Origin: Psychrobacter sp. UBA3483
GTDB taxonomy: Bacteria > Pseudomonadota > Gammaproteobacteria > Pseudomonadales > Moraxellaceae
Reading direction: 5' to 3'
DNA length: 64,000 nt
Assembly: GCF_002377905.1 (NCBI RefSeq)
Contig: NZ_DFQS01000038.1
Span: forward strand, 1-64,000
The position numbers and the translations under genes are program-made. Under the pieces are notes generated by a model. The model saw only the letters and a program-made list of their open reading frames with translations. It made no database searches and was not told the DNA's origin. Shown piece after piece: positions 53,443-62,981 of this stretch. Every line of letters begins with the position of its first letter. Position 1 is the stretch's first letter.

Positions 53443-54480
53443 ATGCTTAATCACGTTTCTAGCAATGTCTCTGCAGTAGCAAACTCTCTACGCCAACATC
53501 TGCCTTTTTCCTCGCAGCAAGACCACGATATTACCCCTTATTATGCCAATCATGTTGCCGCTATCACTGGTGCAGGTTCTGGCATGGGACGCGAGCTTGC
53601 CCTGCATTTAGCAAAAATGGGCTGCCATTTGGCGCTATCGGATATCAATCCTGAACCACTGGCTCAGACTAAAGCGCTGCTCGTTGGCTATGCTGTCAAA
53701 GTCACCACCACCGTACTCGACGTCTCAGACAATAAAGCCGTCGAAGCGTGGGCGGATAGCGTGATGGCGGAACATGGTAAAGTGAATTTTATCTTTAATA
53801 ACGCAGGCGTAGCGCTCTACTCAACGGTAGAAGGCAGCAGCATTAGCGAGCTTGAATGGGTGATGGATATTAATTTTTGGGGTGTGGTTTATGGCACCAA
53901 GGCATTTTTACCTTTGATTAAAAACAGTGTCAAAGAAAGTGAAATTGATACTGGTAAAAAAGACAGCAAAGCACGCCAGTTTAACGAGCATGGTCATATT
54001 ATTAATATCTCAAGCTTGTTTGGTTTGACCGCGCAGCCGTCACAATCTGCCTATAATGCTAGCAAATTTGCCGTACGCGGCTTTACTGAAAGTCTGCGTC
54101 AAGAGCTCGACATTCAGCGCTGCGGCGTTTCGGCAACTTGTGTGCATCCCGGCGGTATCAAGACCAATATTGCCAATAGCGCCCGCGGTAACGACAGTAT
54201 CAGCGACCTCGGTATGCGTAGCGGTAGCAAAGCCATTAGTAGCTTTAATAAGTTCTTAAAATTCGATGCCAGCGCCGCCGCTTGGATTATCTTACAAGCC
54301 GCCGCCACCGACCAGCCACGCTGCTTGATTGGCAACGATGCAAAAATGATGGATGCCGTTCAGCGCGTATTCCCGTCTCGTTATGGTCAGGTACTCAATG
54401 ATATCAACAAATTATCACGTAAATTAAAAGGCAAAAAGCACGCGAAAAATGCCCACCGTAAAGCGGTAACTACTCATTAA
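53443..54480 (+). CDS. Short-chain dehydrogenase/reductase
   Basis: The 345-residue product is a classical SDR: TGAGSGMG at 43-50, NNAG at 119-122, a catalytic Ser near 190 in INISSLFG and Y204/K208 in SAYNASKFA, with HPGGIKTNI downstream. An N-terminal extension of about 35 residues precedes the Rossmann fold and a Lys-rich tail follows, so it is longer than most SDRs. AAAGGA sits nine bases before the ATG. The substrate is unknown. Confidence 0.85.
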   Translation: MLNHVSSNVSAVANSLRQHLPFSSQQDHDITPYYANHVAAITGAGSGMGRELALHLAKMGCHLALSDINPEPLAQTKALLVGYAVKVTTTVLDVSDNKAVEAWADSVMAEHGKVNFIFNNAGVALYSTVEGSSISELEWVMDINFWGVVYGTKAFLPLIKNSVKESEIDTGKKDSKARQFNEHGHIINISSLFGLTAQPSQSAYNASKFAVRGFTESLRQELDIQRCGVSATCVHPGGIKTNIANSARGNDSISDLGMRSGSKAISSFNKFLKFDASAAAWIILQAAATDQPRCLIGNDAKMMDAVQRVFPSRYGQVLNDINKLSRKLKGKKHAKNAHRKAVTTH

Positions 54481-54516
54481 TATAGTGGTAAAGAAACAAT
54501 GATAAGTTAAACCATA

Positions 54517-54547
54517 AAAAGCCCAGTGATTGAATAGTTGGGCTTTT
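54517..54547. terminator. Bidirectional terminator after the SDR gene
   Basis: AAAAGCCCA pairs with TGGGCTTTT across a 13-base loop. It can also serve the convergent membrane-protein gene. Confidence 0.75.
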
Positions 54548-54609
54548 GCATTTTCGCTAGTTAGAATAAGTGATTAGGATAATTTGCGTCCTTTATCTTT
54601 ATCTTTAAT

Positions 54610-55707
54610 TTAAGGCAGTTTCATATCGCCATCGACCAACCAACCAAGACGGCGCATCACGTATGCTACGATACCAGCAATGAGCGCTGGTAATACAAAC
54701 ATCAATAAGACAATCGCTGTCCATAACTGAGTACTGCTCATGATTTCTTGTGATGCTTCAATGACGCCAAACACTCCAACCAGTCCTGCCGTTCCCATAC
54801 CCGCACCAGTTGCTGTGCAAGCTAGCCCAAAGCCAACGGTTGCGATAGGACCAACGATGGCGCTAGCAATCACAGCAGGCAATAGTACTAGCGGTTTTTT
54901 AAGGACATTAGGTATTTGTAGCATACTGGTGCCAAGCCCTTGAGAGATGACACCACTGACGCCGTTGTCTTTAAAACTGGCCACCGCAAAACCAATCATA
55001 TGCGCCGCACAGCCAACGACAGCCGCCCCGCCCGCTAAGCCGCCAAGCCCAATAGCGATACAGATAGCAGCGCTTGAGGTCGGTAGTGTTAATAGAATTC
55101 CAACGACGACTGCTATCACGATACCCATTAATAATGGCTGCAATTCAGTTGCGGCTTGAATGCCTTGACCAATCGCATTGACCGCAGCAACGACCGGAGG
55201 ATTAAGCAGCGCACAGACGATTAGGGCCACCGTACATACTACTAACGGTATCAGCAAAATATCGAGTTTGGTTTTGCCCGCGACCCAAGTACCAGCACGA
55301 TAAGCAAAGACTGAGGTCAAATAAGCACCAATCGGATTACCGGGCACGGCAGCAAAGGTTGCTGGACCGGCCTCTTGCACGATAAATAAGTTACCTGCCA
55401 TCAAAGCTTCAGAGTGTGCACCAAGCATCCCTGCAACCAAGCAGCTTAGCATCACCAAAGTTGGCGCTTTAAGATAATGAGCGATACCAACGCCGATACC
55501 TGCCCCCATTAATACTGACGCCAGCTTGCCGACCGCTATCAGGGCGGGCAAGCTTAACCAACCACCAATTTGCGAGATGATAAGGCCAGCGATAAGGGTC
55601 ACAAACAACCCTAACGCCATGCCGGTAAAAGCATCGATAAAATACTTTTGGAAAAAAGCTTTCATCATACCAACGGACGCAGTTTCTGAAGAATTCACAG
55701 TCATCAT
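54610..55707 (-). CDS. PTS EIIC-like membrane protein
   Basis: The 365-residue product has about ten hydrophobic membrane segments, with Gly/Ala-rich helices and GxG-type loops. It resembles the PTS_EIIC_2 family (PF13303-like), proteins similar to sugar permease IIC subunits but usually without IIA or IIB partners. The start at 55707 (MMTVNSSE) is preferred to the open frame at 55749. No other PTS protein is encoded in the window, so it may not be a true phosphotransferase permease. The transported substrate is unknown. Confidence 0.72.
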   Translation of the reverse strand: MMTVNSSETASVGMMKAFFQKYFIDAFTGMALGLFVTLIAGLIISQIGGWLSLPALIAVGKLASVLMGAGIGVGIAHYLKAPTLVMLSCLVAGMLGAHSEALMAGNLFIVQEAGPATFAAVPGNPIGAYLTSVFAYRAGTWVAGKTKLDILLIPLVVCTVALIVCALLNPPVVAAVNAIGQGIQAATELQPLLMGIVIAVVVGILLTLPTSSAAICIAIGLGGLAGGAAVVGCAAHMIGFAVASFKDNGVSGVISQGLGTSMLQIPNVLKKPLVLLPAVIASAIVGPIATVGFGLACTATGAGMGTAGLVGVFGVIEASQEIMSSTQLWTAIVLLMFVLPALIAGIVAYVMRRLGWLVDGDMKLP

Positions 55708-55808
55708 GATGCTCTTATATTGAGTTTGCCGAAAGGAGCTAAAAAACATATCAAAAAAAAGGGATAAAAAAAGCGTCCTCTGACGCTTTTTTTATCAATA
55801 CTCTAGGT

Positions 55809-56642
55809 TTAACGGCGCTGCTCTACGATAATAGAATCAATACCATTATTTTGCAGGCGCTGCTGGGCAGTTGCAACCGCTTGACGATTATTCATCGGGC
55901 GTGAAATCACCTGATAAATAGGCAGGCCATTACCGGTAGTGTTTTTCACCACTCTAGCATCGACACCAGCCATCAATACTTGCGCACGGCGACGGTCTGC
56001 TTCGTCGGCATCACCAAAGCTGTTGATTTGCAAAATATAAGTCGCCGCAGGCTTCGCTGGCTGAATGCTAGCATTACTGGCGTTCGCCGTATTAGCTCTG
56101 TTTGCAGCCGCACCTGTATTGCTAGCAGCTGGCGGCGTGCCATCATAAGTCGCATCTTCTTCAACGATGACAATATCGTCGTCATTACTACTGTTTGCTG
56201 CATTATTCGCGTTGTTGCTACGACTAGGCTCAATCGTGGTGCTCTCAGAGATACCAAAGTTACCCGCATCATTATTACTTGGCGTGGTGGTTTCTGGCTG
56301 ATTGACGACTACATCTGGCTCAAAGTCAGTGATTTGACCGGATTGGCTATTGTTGCCTTCGCCGAAGTCTTCATCGGGAATGGTTGCCATCTCTTGATTG
56401 GGCAAAATATCGTAGAACTCATAATCACCATTATCGGTATCAGTATCGACTCGCTGCTGAACCTGTCTATCGGCATCGGTGCCCTCACCGCTGCCCGCAG
56501 GACTAAAATTAAACAATGGTGAGAGGTATAAAAACACCCCAATCATGAGCGTTAATACCGCCCCAACAAACATCCATAATAAGCCTGACACACTACTGGT
56601 TTTGCGTTTTTCAGTGGCACCTTTTGGTTTTTTGGCTAACAT
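55809..56642 (-). CDS. SPOR-domain protein, FtsN/DedD-like
   Basis: The 277-residue product has a cytoplasmic N-terminus, one membrane segment (about 20-47, WMFVGAVLTLMIGVFLYL), a long Asn/Ser/Asp-rich linker (about 60-195) and a SPOR domain from about residue 200. SPOR domains bind denuded septal glycan, so this is a bitopic division protein like FtsN or DedD. It lies downstream of argS on the same strand, a place where Pseudomonas relatives carry ftsN. Assignment to FtsN is inferred. Confidence 0.8.
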   Translation of the reverse strand: MLAKKPKGATEKRKTSSVSGLLWMFVGAVLTLMIGVFLYLSPLFNFSPAGSGEGTDADRQVQQRVDTDTDNGDYEFYDILPNQEMATIPDEDFGEGNNSQSGQITDFEPDVVVNQPETTTPSNNDAGNFGISESTTIEPSRSNNANNAANSSNDDDIVIVEEDATYDGTPPAASNTGAAANRANTANASNASIQPAKPAATYILQINSFGDADEADRRRAQVLMAGVDARVVKNTTGNGLPIYQVISRPMNNRQAVATAQQRLQNNGIDSIIVEQRR

Positions 56643-56781
56643 GGATCTCGTTCTCCCTACTGAATATATCTGTCGTTGTCGAGTTGTCGTTATCGAATTG
56701 TCTTTATCGAATCGGCACTGTCGATTAGATTAGAATTGAAGAATTATCATCAAATAATCGTTACAGCCGTCTTCCTTTATA

Positions 56782-58611
56782 CTACATGCTAGACGGTGCA
56801 GACAAGCCCAATAAACTCAGTCCATTAGCCAATACTTGACGCACGGCTTTAGATAAGCGTAAACGCGCTTGCATCAAATCCATCTCATCTTGGCTTGGCG
56901 TCTCACCTGAGGTTAAGCTAACTGGCAAGATGCGATTGCCATCATACCAACCATGAAATAACGCCGCCAACTCTTTTAGATAGTTGGTTAAGATATGCGG
57001 CTCATAGCCTGTCGCTGAGCGTAGTAAGGTTGCCGGATAAGCGGCAAGTAATTTAATCAATTCTTCTTCGCTTGGGGCGACTAGTAACGCTTGCTTTTCA
57101 GCGCCAGTAATATCGTCTACTTGCAGACCACTGGTTTCTAGTTTTTCTAACACACGGCAAACCCGTGCATGCGCATACTGGATATAGTAAACCAAATTGT
57201 CTTTACTTTGCGATTTGGCCAGCTCTAAGTCAAAATCAACATGAACCTCAGGCTTACGAGCGACATAGTAAAAGCGTGCAGCATCGTTACCGACTTCATG
57301 ACGCAGCTCACGTAAGGTAACAAATTTACCCGAGCGCGATGACATTTGTACTTTTTCACTACCGCGCCATAAGGCAACAAACTGTACCAATACTACATCA
57401 AGGCGGTCGGCATCGATACCAAGCGCCGTCAATGCCGCTTTTACTCGCGGCACATAACCATGATGGTCAGCGCCCCAAACGTTAATGACCTTATCAAAAC
57501 CGCGATCGAACTTATTTTTATGATAAGCGATATCAGAGGCAAAATAGGTGCTTTGACCATTGGCACGGCGTACCACCCGGTCTTTTTCATCGCCAAAATC
57601 CGTCGATTTAAACCAAATGTTGCCGTCTTTTTCGTATAAATAACCTTTTTCATCTAATAGCTGCAAGACAGGCTCAATCTCGCTATCGATGGATCTTTCG
57701 CTAAACCAGCACTCATAACGGACACCAAAGTCGTTTAAATCGTCTTTGATATCAGCCAAAATACTGCTCAATGCCGCATTTAAAAACAGCTCATAACCGT
57801 CACCAAGTAAGGCTTTGCTATTGGCAATCAGTCCGTCGATATGGGCTTCTTTATCGCCCGATAGCAGCACTTTTTCGCCACCAGCGTTTATCTCAAACTG
57901 CGCATCTGCTGCTACGTCCTTTGCAATATCGGCAAAACTGTGCACGTAGCTATCGCCATGCTGGGTTTTAAGCGTTTGCGCGATATCACTGACATAATCG
58001 CCTTGATAGCCATTGACTGGGAAAGTGACTGCCTCGCCGTTGGCCTCTAGATAACGCAAATAAGTACTGGTCGCTAAAATATCCATTTGGCGACCGGCAT
58101 CATTGACATAATACTCACGCGTGACGTCATAACCAATGGCTTCAAGCAAATTTGCCACGCTCATGCCAAAGGCAGCGCCGCGTCCATGACCGACGTGCAA
58201 ACTAGACGTTGGGTTGGCCGAAACAAATTCAACTTGGATTTTTTGACCTTTAAACTGCTTGCTTAAACCAAAGCGTTCTTGCAATTTAAAGATATCGTTT
58301 AACACCGCAAATTTGGCTTCGGTATTTAAAAATACATTGATAAAGCCAGGACCTGCGATTTCTACTTGACGAATATTTTGATTTTCAGGCAAGGCGTTGA
58401 CGATTTTTTCAGCAAGCTGGCGCGGATTGGCTTTCGCAGCTTTGGCAGCCGTTAGGGCGATATTGCTCGCAAAGTCACCATGACTGGTGTCTTTAGTACG
58501 CGTAATTTGGCTGTTGTTTTGCCAATCAGCCGGTAGTTCGCCGTTCGTTTTTAGGACTTGAATGGCACTGTCAAACAGTGAGGCGAGCGTATCGATTTGG
58601 GCTTGTGACAT
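56782..58611 (-). CDS. argS: Arginyl-tRNA synthetase
   Basis: ArgS charges tRNA-Arg; like other arginyl enzymes it needs tRNA to activate the amino acid. The 609-residue class I enzyme has the HIGH-type motif in NPTSSLHVGHGRG near residue 140, a KMSKS-region equivalent in MSSRSGKF, an N-terminal Add1 domain and a C-terminal helical domain. It precedes the SPOR gene on the same strand with a 139-base gap. Confidence 0.97.
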   Translation of the reverse strand: MSQAQIDTLASLFDSAIQVLKTNGELPADWQNNSQITRTKDTSHGDFASNIALTAAKAAKANPRQLAEKIVNALPENQNIRQVEIAGPGFINVFLNTEAKFAVLNDIFKLQERFGLSKQFKGQKIQVEFVSANPTSSLHVGHGRGAAFGMSVANLLEAIGYDVTREYYVNDAGRQMDILATSTYLRYLEANGEAVTFPVNGYQGDYVSDIAQTLKTQHGDSYVHSFADIAKDVAADAQFEINAGGEKVLLSGDKEAHIDGLIANSKALLGDGYELFLNAALSSILADIKDDLNDFGVRYECWFSERSIDSEIEPVLQLLDEKGYLYEKDGNIWFKSTDFGDEKDRVVRRANGQSTYFASDIAYHKNKFDRGFDKVINVWGADHHGYVPRVKAALTALGIDADRLDVVLVQFVALWRGSEKVQMSSRSGKFVTLRELRHEVGNDAARFYYVARKPEVHVDFDLELAKSQSKDNLVYYIQYAHARVCRVLEKLETSGLQVDDITGAEKQALLVAPSEEELIKLLAAYPATLLRSATGYEPHILTNYLKELAALFHGWYDGNRILPVSLTSGETPSQDEMDLMQARLRLSKAVRQVLANGLSLLGLSAPSSM

Positions 58612-58997
58612 AGGACTATAAACTCAGATAAATGAACAAAAAATTGGGGTAATATAAGATAAGGCAGAAAAAATAAGTAACCTATAAATATAACAACCTT
58701 TGGCGGCTATTGCACTATTTGAACCAAAAATAGCATTAAAATCACCGCTATTATACTAGATATGCGCAAGTGACAAGGTAACGGCTATTATAGGCTGCAA
58801 ATATAGGGCTATTTAAGTGGATTGTAGCGTTACTGTTGTTTGACGTTGGTGAAACATTTATAGCAACCTTATTCCGCGTTATAATGGCAACATTAATCTA
58901 TTGCTGCTTCTATACATGATGATGCCATTTATAACAATATATAAAAACAGACCATAGAAAACGCAGCATTTCACACTTTCATTGACAGGACAAAACC
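58612..58997. other. Divergent spacer between argS and the DUF2788 gene (386 bp)
   Basis: No gene is seen. A promoter-like pair for the small membrane protein is listed separately (58857-58885). The rest is AT-rich and contains the argS promoter region. Confidence 0.4.
58857..58885 (+). promoter_or_regulatory. Possible promoter of the DUF2788 gene
   Basis: TTTATA (58857-58862), a 17-base spacer and a perfect TATAAT (58880-58885). The -35 matches only four of six, so this is tentative. Confidence 0.4.
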
Positions 58998-59216
58998 ATG
59001 TTTGCCATTGCTTCTAGTACCGTCACCAGTTGGGGCATGTATATTTTATTGCCCATTTTTATTGCTTTCTTATTCTTTATTATTTGGGATTTATCAAAAC
59101 AGTCTAACGCTGGTCGCGCTGGTACTTTTTGGATGTTTCTCGCCCTTGGTGCCGGTTTTATTGGTTTTATCCTCAAAGTTCTCATAGAGATGGCATTTGA
59201 ACGTTGGTTTATTTAA
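58998..59216 (+). CDS. Small membrane protein, DUF2788 family
   Basis: The 72-residue product has two membrane helices (about residues 13-31 and 43-60) joined by a polar loop DLSKQSNAGR. It matches the DUF2788 family of gammaproteobacteria, whose function is unknown. AGGA sits before the ATG. It is a single gene between argS and cmoB. Confidence 0.8.
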   Translation: MFAIASSTVTSWGMYILLPIFIAFLFFIIWDLSKQSNAGRAGTFWMFLALGAGFIGFILKVLIEMAFERWFI

Positions 59217-59250
59217 CCAAACTCTCTTTGCCAGCGACAAACCGCCAGCG

Positions 59251-60282
59251 CTATTTTTTTGCAATTAAGGTTGCCCGTTTTGGCGCAGGATACCCTTCGA
59301 TGGTTTTACTGGCATCATTAGGGTCCAAAAAATCCGTCAAGGAATGATACGTCATCCATTCGGTTTTGCGCTGCTCCTCAGTCGACGTAACCGCCACATC
59401 GACGCAGCGTACCTCGCCAAACCCTGCTTTCTCTAGCCAACCAGTGAGCGCCTCAACGGATGGCAGAAAATAGACATTATTCATCTGTGCATAACGATCG
59501 TGCGGTACAAGGACGGTATTGGCATCGCCATCGATAACCAAGGTTTCGAGTACCAGCTCGCCACCTTTAACCAGTTGCCCTTTTAGCTGTTGTAAATGCT
59601 CAAACGGCGATTGGCGATGATAGAGCACGCCCATACTAAATACCGTATCAAATAGCTGACTGTGCTCCGGCAAGGCTTCAAGCGGTACGGGGATATAATG
59701 CGTTTTATAATGATCAGCGGCGCCGACAAAATGACGAATGGCCATAAACTGATGATAAAACAAGCACGATGGGTCAATAATGATGACCGTCTCCGCGCCT
59801 GCCCCTGCCATTCGCCAACCGTGATAACCTGAGCCACCACCTACATCCAGTACGCGCCGACCTTTTAAATTACCTAAATGCGGCGCGACCCTTTGCCATT
59901 TCCAATCGCTATGCCATTCGGTATCAATCTTAATACCTGACTCATCATCGCCAATCTTACCACCAATTTGAAACGGCCCTTTACGCCACGGCATTAACTG
60001 CTTTAGTAGCGCTAAGGTTTGTTTGCGCTCAGAGTCGCTGAGATTGGCGGCAATCGTTAATACATCACTATCCAAATCTACTTTATCAGCCGCTACTGTT
60101 GGCAATCGTGCTACCGACGCTTGGTAAGCAGGCGCGTGCGCGTAATTGGCTTTATCTTTGATATCATTAAGCCACGTCGGCAAGTGCGTGAGCCACTCAT
60201 AAGCGCTTGGCTGCTGCTGCGCCAATGACAGCAAGGTTAAATATAATTCGCGTTCGGCATGAATGATGGTGTCGTTAAGCAT
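59251..60282 (-). CDS. cmoB: tRNA U34 carboxymethyltransferase
   Basis: CmoB moves the carboxymethyl group of carboxy-SAM onto 5-hydroxyuridine at position 34 of certain tRNAs, giving cmo5U. The 343-residue product has the SAM-binding motif VLDVGGGSGYHGWRMAG near residue 147 and the family segments PWRKGPF, FSMGVLYHRQSP and the LDPNDASKTIEGYPAP C-terminus. It lies 83 bases downstream of cmoA on the same strand. Confidence 0.96.
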   Translation of the reverse strand: MLNDTIIHAERELYLTLLSLAQQQPSAYEWLTHLPTWLNDIKDKANYAHAPAYQASVARLPTVAADKVDLDSDVLTIAANLSDSERKQTLALLKQLMPWRKGPFQIGGKIGDDESGIKIDTEWHSDWKWQRVAPHLGNLKGRRVLDVGGGSGYHGWRMAGAGAETVIIIDPSCLFYHQFMAIRHFVGAADHYKTHYIPVPLEALPEHSQLFDTVFSMGVLYHRQSPFEHLQQLKGQLVKGGELVLETLVIDGDANTVLVPHDRYAQMNNVYFLPSVEALTGWLEKAGFGEVRCVDVAVTSTEEQRKTEWMTYHSLTDFLDPNDASKTIEGYPAPKRATLIAKK

Positions 60283-60365
60283 AAAAACAGATTGCCATGT
60301 TGGTAAAAAGATAGAGTGAAAATTTATATTAAAAGTCGAGCCATTATTACTATCGCGTTTAAATA

Positions 60366-61157
60366 TTATTTAAAGGCCACAATAGAGACAAAGTTTAAAA
60401 ACTGAAACCACGTCAAATGACGCCCAAAGCCTACTTGCGCTAGACGCGTATGATGCTCATCCAAGGTATCGGTAATCAAAACGTTTTCTAAGGCATTGCG
60501 TTTGCCGCTGATTTCCATCTCGGTATAACCATTGGCGCGTTTAAAATCGTAATAACGCTCAACCAACCACGCATCATACTGCTCATCGAAAGCATGGGTT
60601 TTTTCGGTCAATACCAAAATACCGCCCTCACTTAATGCGGCATAAATTTTCTCAAGCACTGCTACCCTGTCGGCAACGGGCAAAAACTGTAGCGTCAGAT
60701 TCAGAATGACCATATCGCATGGATCAAGCTCGACATCACGAATATCAGCGGTAATCACTTCAATAGTATGCGCCGGATAATTTTCCGTTAATAAAGTGCT
60801 CGCCTCATTGGTCATCGCGGGTGAGATATCAATCGCCTTAATCTGTAAATCTTGCGGCTCAAACTCGCCTGCCAACGCCATACTTGCTGCACCCAGTGAG
60901 CAGCCCAAATCATAGACACGACTGACACGCTGGCCGCTATTATCTTGCTGGCGGTATTTGCAGTGGCGACGAGCGAATATCGGCAACATCGCCAGCACTT
61001 GACCATAACCGGGTACACTACGGCGAATCATGTCGGGAAAACAAGCGACGACCTGCTCGTCAAAAGAAAAACGCGCCGCTTTATCGAGTGGCGTGGTAAA
61101 TAAGGTATCGTGCTTCACGGTATCATTAGTCAGGTTAGCAGGCTTAGTTTGGCTCAT
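60366..61157 (-). CDS. cmoA: Carboxy-SAM synthase
   Basis: CmoA makes carboxy-S-adenosylmethionine from SAM and prephenate for CmoB. The 263-residue product has DLGCSLGAASMAL in the SAM site, RSVPGY near residue 46, and the NLTLQFLPV motif. The N-terminus carries about fifteen extra polar residues compared with E. coli (247). It is the first gene of the cmoA-cmoB pair. Confidence 0.95.
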   Translation of the reverse strand: MSQTKPANLTNDTVKHDTLFTTPLDKAARFSFDEQVVACFPDMIRRSVPGYGQVLAMLPIFARRHCKYRQQDNSGQRVSRVYDLGCSLGAASMALAGEFEPQDLQIKAIDISPAMTNEASTLLTENYPAHTIEVITADIRDVELDPCDMVILNLTLQFLPVADRVAVLEKIYAALSEGGILVLTEKTHAFDEQYDAWLVERYYDFKRANGYTEMEISGKRNALENVLITDTLDEHHTRLAQVGFGRHLTWFQFLNFVSIVAFK

Positions 61158-61454
61158 GGGGTTGCTCGTTTTTTGATGGTGGCTCGTTTTTTGATAATGA
61201 AACTTTGATTTTTTAAAAATAAAATGTTAATTAAATGATGAATTGCTCAGTGCTTTAAAGATAGCAAAAGCCCATTATAACATTACTGTTTGTTACTTAT
61301 GGCGGACAACTGCCCTGCTAAGCTAAATAGGTAACGCTAATCCTTTATAAAGGCAATATTGAGACATAAAATTAGTATTGAAAGATGAGATATTGCAACC
61401 AAATAAAGCACTTAGCGTATTTCTATGACAACAGCAATAATAATAGGAACAATT

Positions 61455-61976
61455 ATGCAAACCATTATCTTAGGCGGTGGCTGTTTTTGGTGCACCGAAT
61501 CCGTATTTTTATCCGTAAAAGGCGTGCAATCTGTAGTGTCAGGTTATATGGGCGGCGATGCCGTTTCTGCCAACTACGAAGCGGTCTGCGGCGGTGATAC
61601 CGGACACGTTGAAGTGATCAAGGTTGAATTTGATGAGTCTATCGTACCATTAGAAGTGGTTCTTGATGTGTTTTTTGCCACGCATGATCCCACCACTATG
61701 GATCGTCAAGGCAACGATGTCGGCAGCCAATATCGCAGCGTGGTTTTCTATACCGATGAGGCGCAAAAACCAACGGTCGACCGTACGATTAACAAATTAC
61801 GCGACATGGGCCTTAATGTGGTGACAGAAGTCCATCCCGCTATGGAATTTTACAAAGCTGAAGACGCCCATCAAGATTTCTATAATAGAAACCCGGGTCA
61901 AGCCTATTGTAACTTTGCTATTCCGCCAAAACTTGCCAAACTGCGCAAAGAATTTAGCCAATATATGGTGAATTAA
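61455..61976 (+). CDS. msrA: Peptide methionine sulfoxide reductase A
   Basis: MsrA reduces the S-epimer of methionine sulfoxide in proteins. The 173-residue product has the catalytic C10 in GGGCFWC followed by TES, the GYMGGD segment and the conserved GDTGHVE and GSQYRS motifs; C13 and a later cysteine in GQAYCNF may be resolving residues. The start at 61455 is chosen because AGGAA is six bases before it; the frame is open ten codons further upstream. A terminator follows. Confidence 0.95.
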   Translation: MQTIILGGGCFWCTESVFLSVKGVQSVVSGYMGGDAVSANYEAVCGGDTGHVEVIKVEFDESIVPLEVVLDVFFATHDPTTMDRQGNDVGSQYRSVVFYTDEAQKPTVDRTINKLRDMGLNVVTEVHPAMEFYKAEDAHQDFYNRNPGQAYCNFAIPPKLAKLRKEFSQYMVN

Positions 61977-62004
61977 ACAAGTAACGTGAGTTTTATACGC
62001 TATC

Positions 62005-62035
62005 AAAGCCAAGGGTCAAGACGCTTGGCTTTTTT
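62005..62035 (+). terminator. Terminator of msrA
   Basis: AAAGCCAAG pairs with CTTGGCTTT across a ten-base loop, followed by a T-run. Confidence 0.85.
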
Positions 62036-62097
62036 ATTGCGTTTAGCGGTATGATAATACCAAATATTTAAAGCATAGATAGTTTGGGAATAAAGAT

Positions 62098-62763
62098 ATG
62101 GATTCTAAATTTTGGCAACAGCGCTGGCAAGAAGGCCGCATTGGCTTTCATAAGTCTGACGTCAATCCTCAGCTAATCGAGTATTTTTCTGAGCTCGCAG
62201 TGCCCATCGGTAGCCAAGTCTTGGTACCTTTATGCGGTAAATCAGTTGATATGGTATGGCTTGCGCACGCAGGCTATGACGTCGTTGGCGTCGAGCTGGT
62301 GGAAACTGCTGTGCAAGCGTTCTTTGCTGAACAAAAGGTTATTCCTACTATCGCTGAATTTACGAGCGCTACTGATAACGCCATTTTAAAACGCTATCAG
62401 GGTCAGCTAGCTGGGCAAACCATCACTTTATGGGCAGCAGATATTTTTGCTCTGAGCGCCACAGATATGGGTAAGATTAATGCTGTTTATGATAGAGCAG
62501 CATTGATAGCCTTGCCAGCAACGATGCGTGCTGATTATAGTACGCAAATAGTTAAGCTTAGTAATCACGCGCCACAACTATTAATCACCCTAAACTATGA
62601 CCAAAGTAAAAAAGATGGCCCGCCTTTTTCGATTAGTCAGCAGCAGTTACAGCAATATTATGATGCCGAGTATGAGATTATTGCGCTTGAAAAACAGTCA
62701 TCTACCCTTAATGCGGCATCAGAGCTAGCCGTAACTGAACAGGTTTGGCTATTAAATCCTTAA
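62098..62763 (+). CDS. tpm: Thiopurine S-methyltransferase family protein
   Basis: Tpm methylates thiopurines and, in some bacteria, selenium or tellurium compounds, using SAM. The 221-residue product matches the family start FWQQRWQEGRIGFHKSDVN, the SAM-site VPLCGKSVDMVWLAHAGYDVVG and YDRAALIALP. Its natural substrate is unknown. It stands alone between msrA and the lytic transglycosylase gene. Confidence 0.92.
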   Translation: MDSKFWQQRWQEGRIGFHKSDVNPQLIEYFSELAVPIGSQVLVPLCGKSVDMVWLAHAGYDVVGVELVETAVQAFFAEQKVIPTIAEFTSATDNAILKRYQGQLAGQTITLWAADIFALSATDMGKINAVYDRAALIALPATMRADYSTQIVKLSNHAPQLLITLNYDQSKKDGPPFSISQQQLQQYYDAEYEIIALEKQSSTLNAASELAVTEQVWLLNP

Positions 62764-62981
62764 TCTACTCATCCATTGGAGCTAAATCACGAAAAAGCTC
62801 TAAAGCTTGCTTGAGCGTGATAGCCAAACCCTCTTCTAACCTCACGCTCACGTCAATTTATAGTAACGGAGTGCTTCGATACCTTTTCTTTACTATTGAG
62901 ATTGGTTACTCTAAGTTCATACTGCTTAATCCAGCTTTGTTCTCTTTCAATGACTATTTCGATGTTTATAGGATATTTCCA

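Noticed and set aside
54947..55159. A 70-codon open frame opposite the EIIC-like gene
   Set aside because: Antisense shadow with Pro/Ala-rich biased composition and no start signal.
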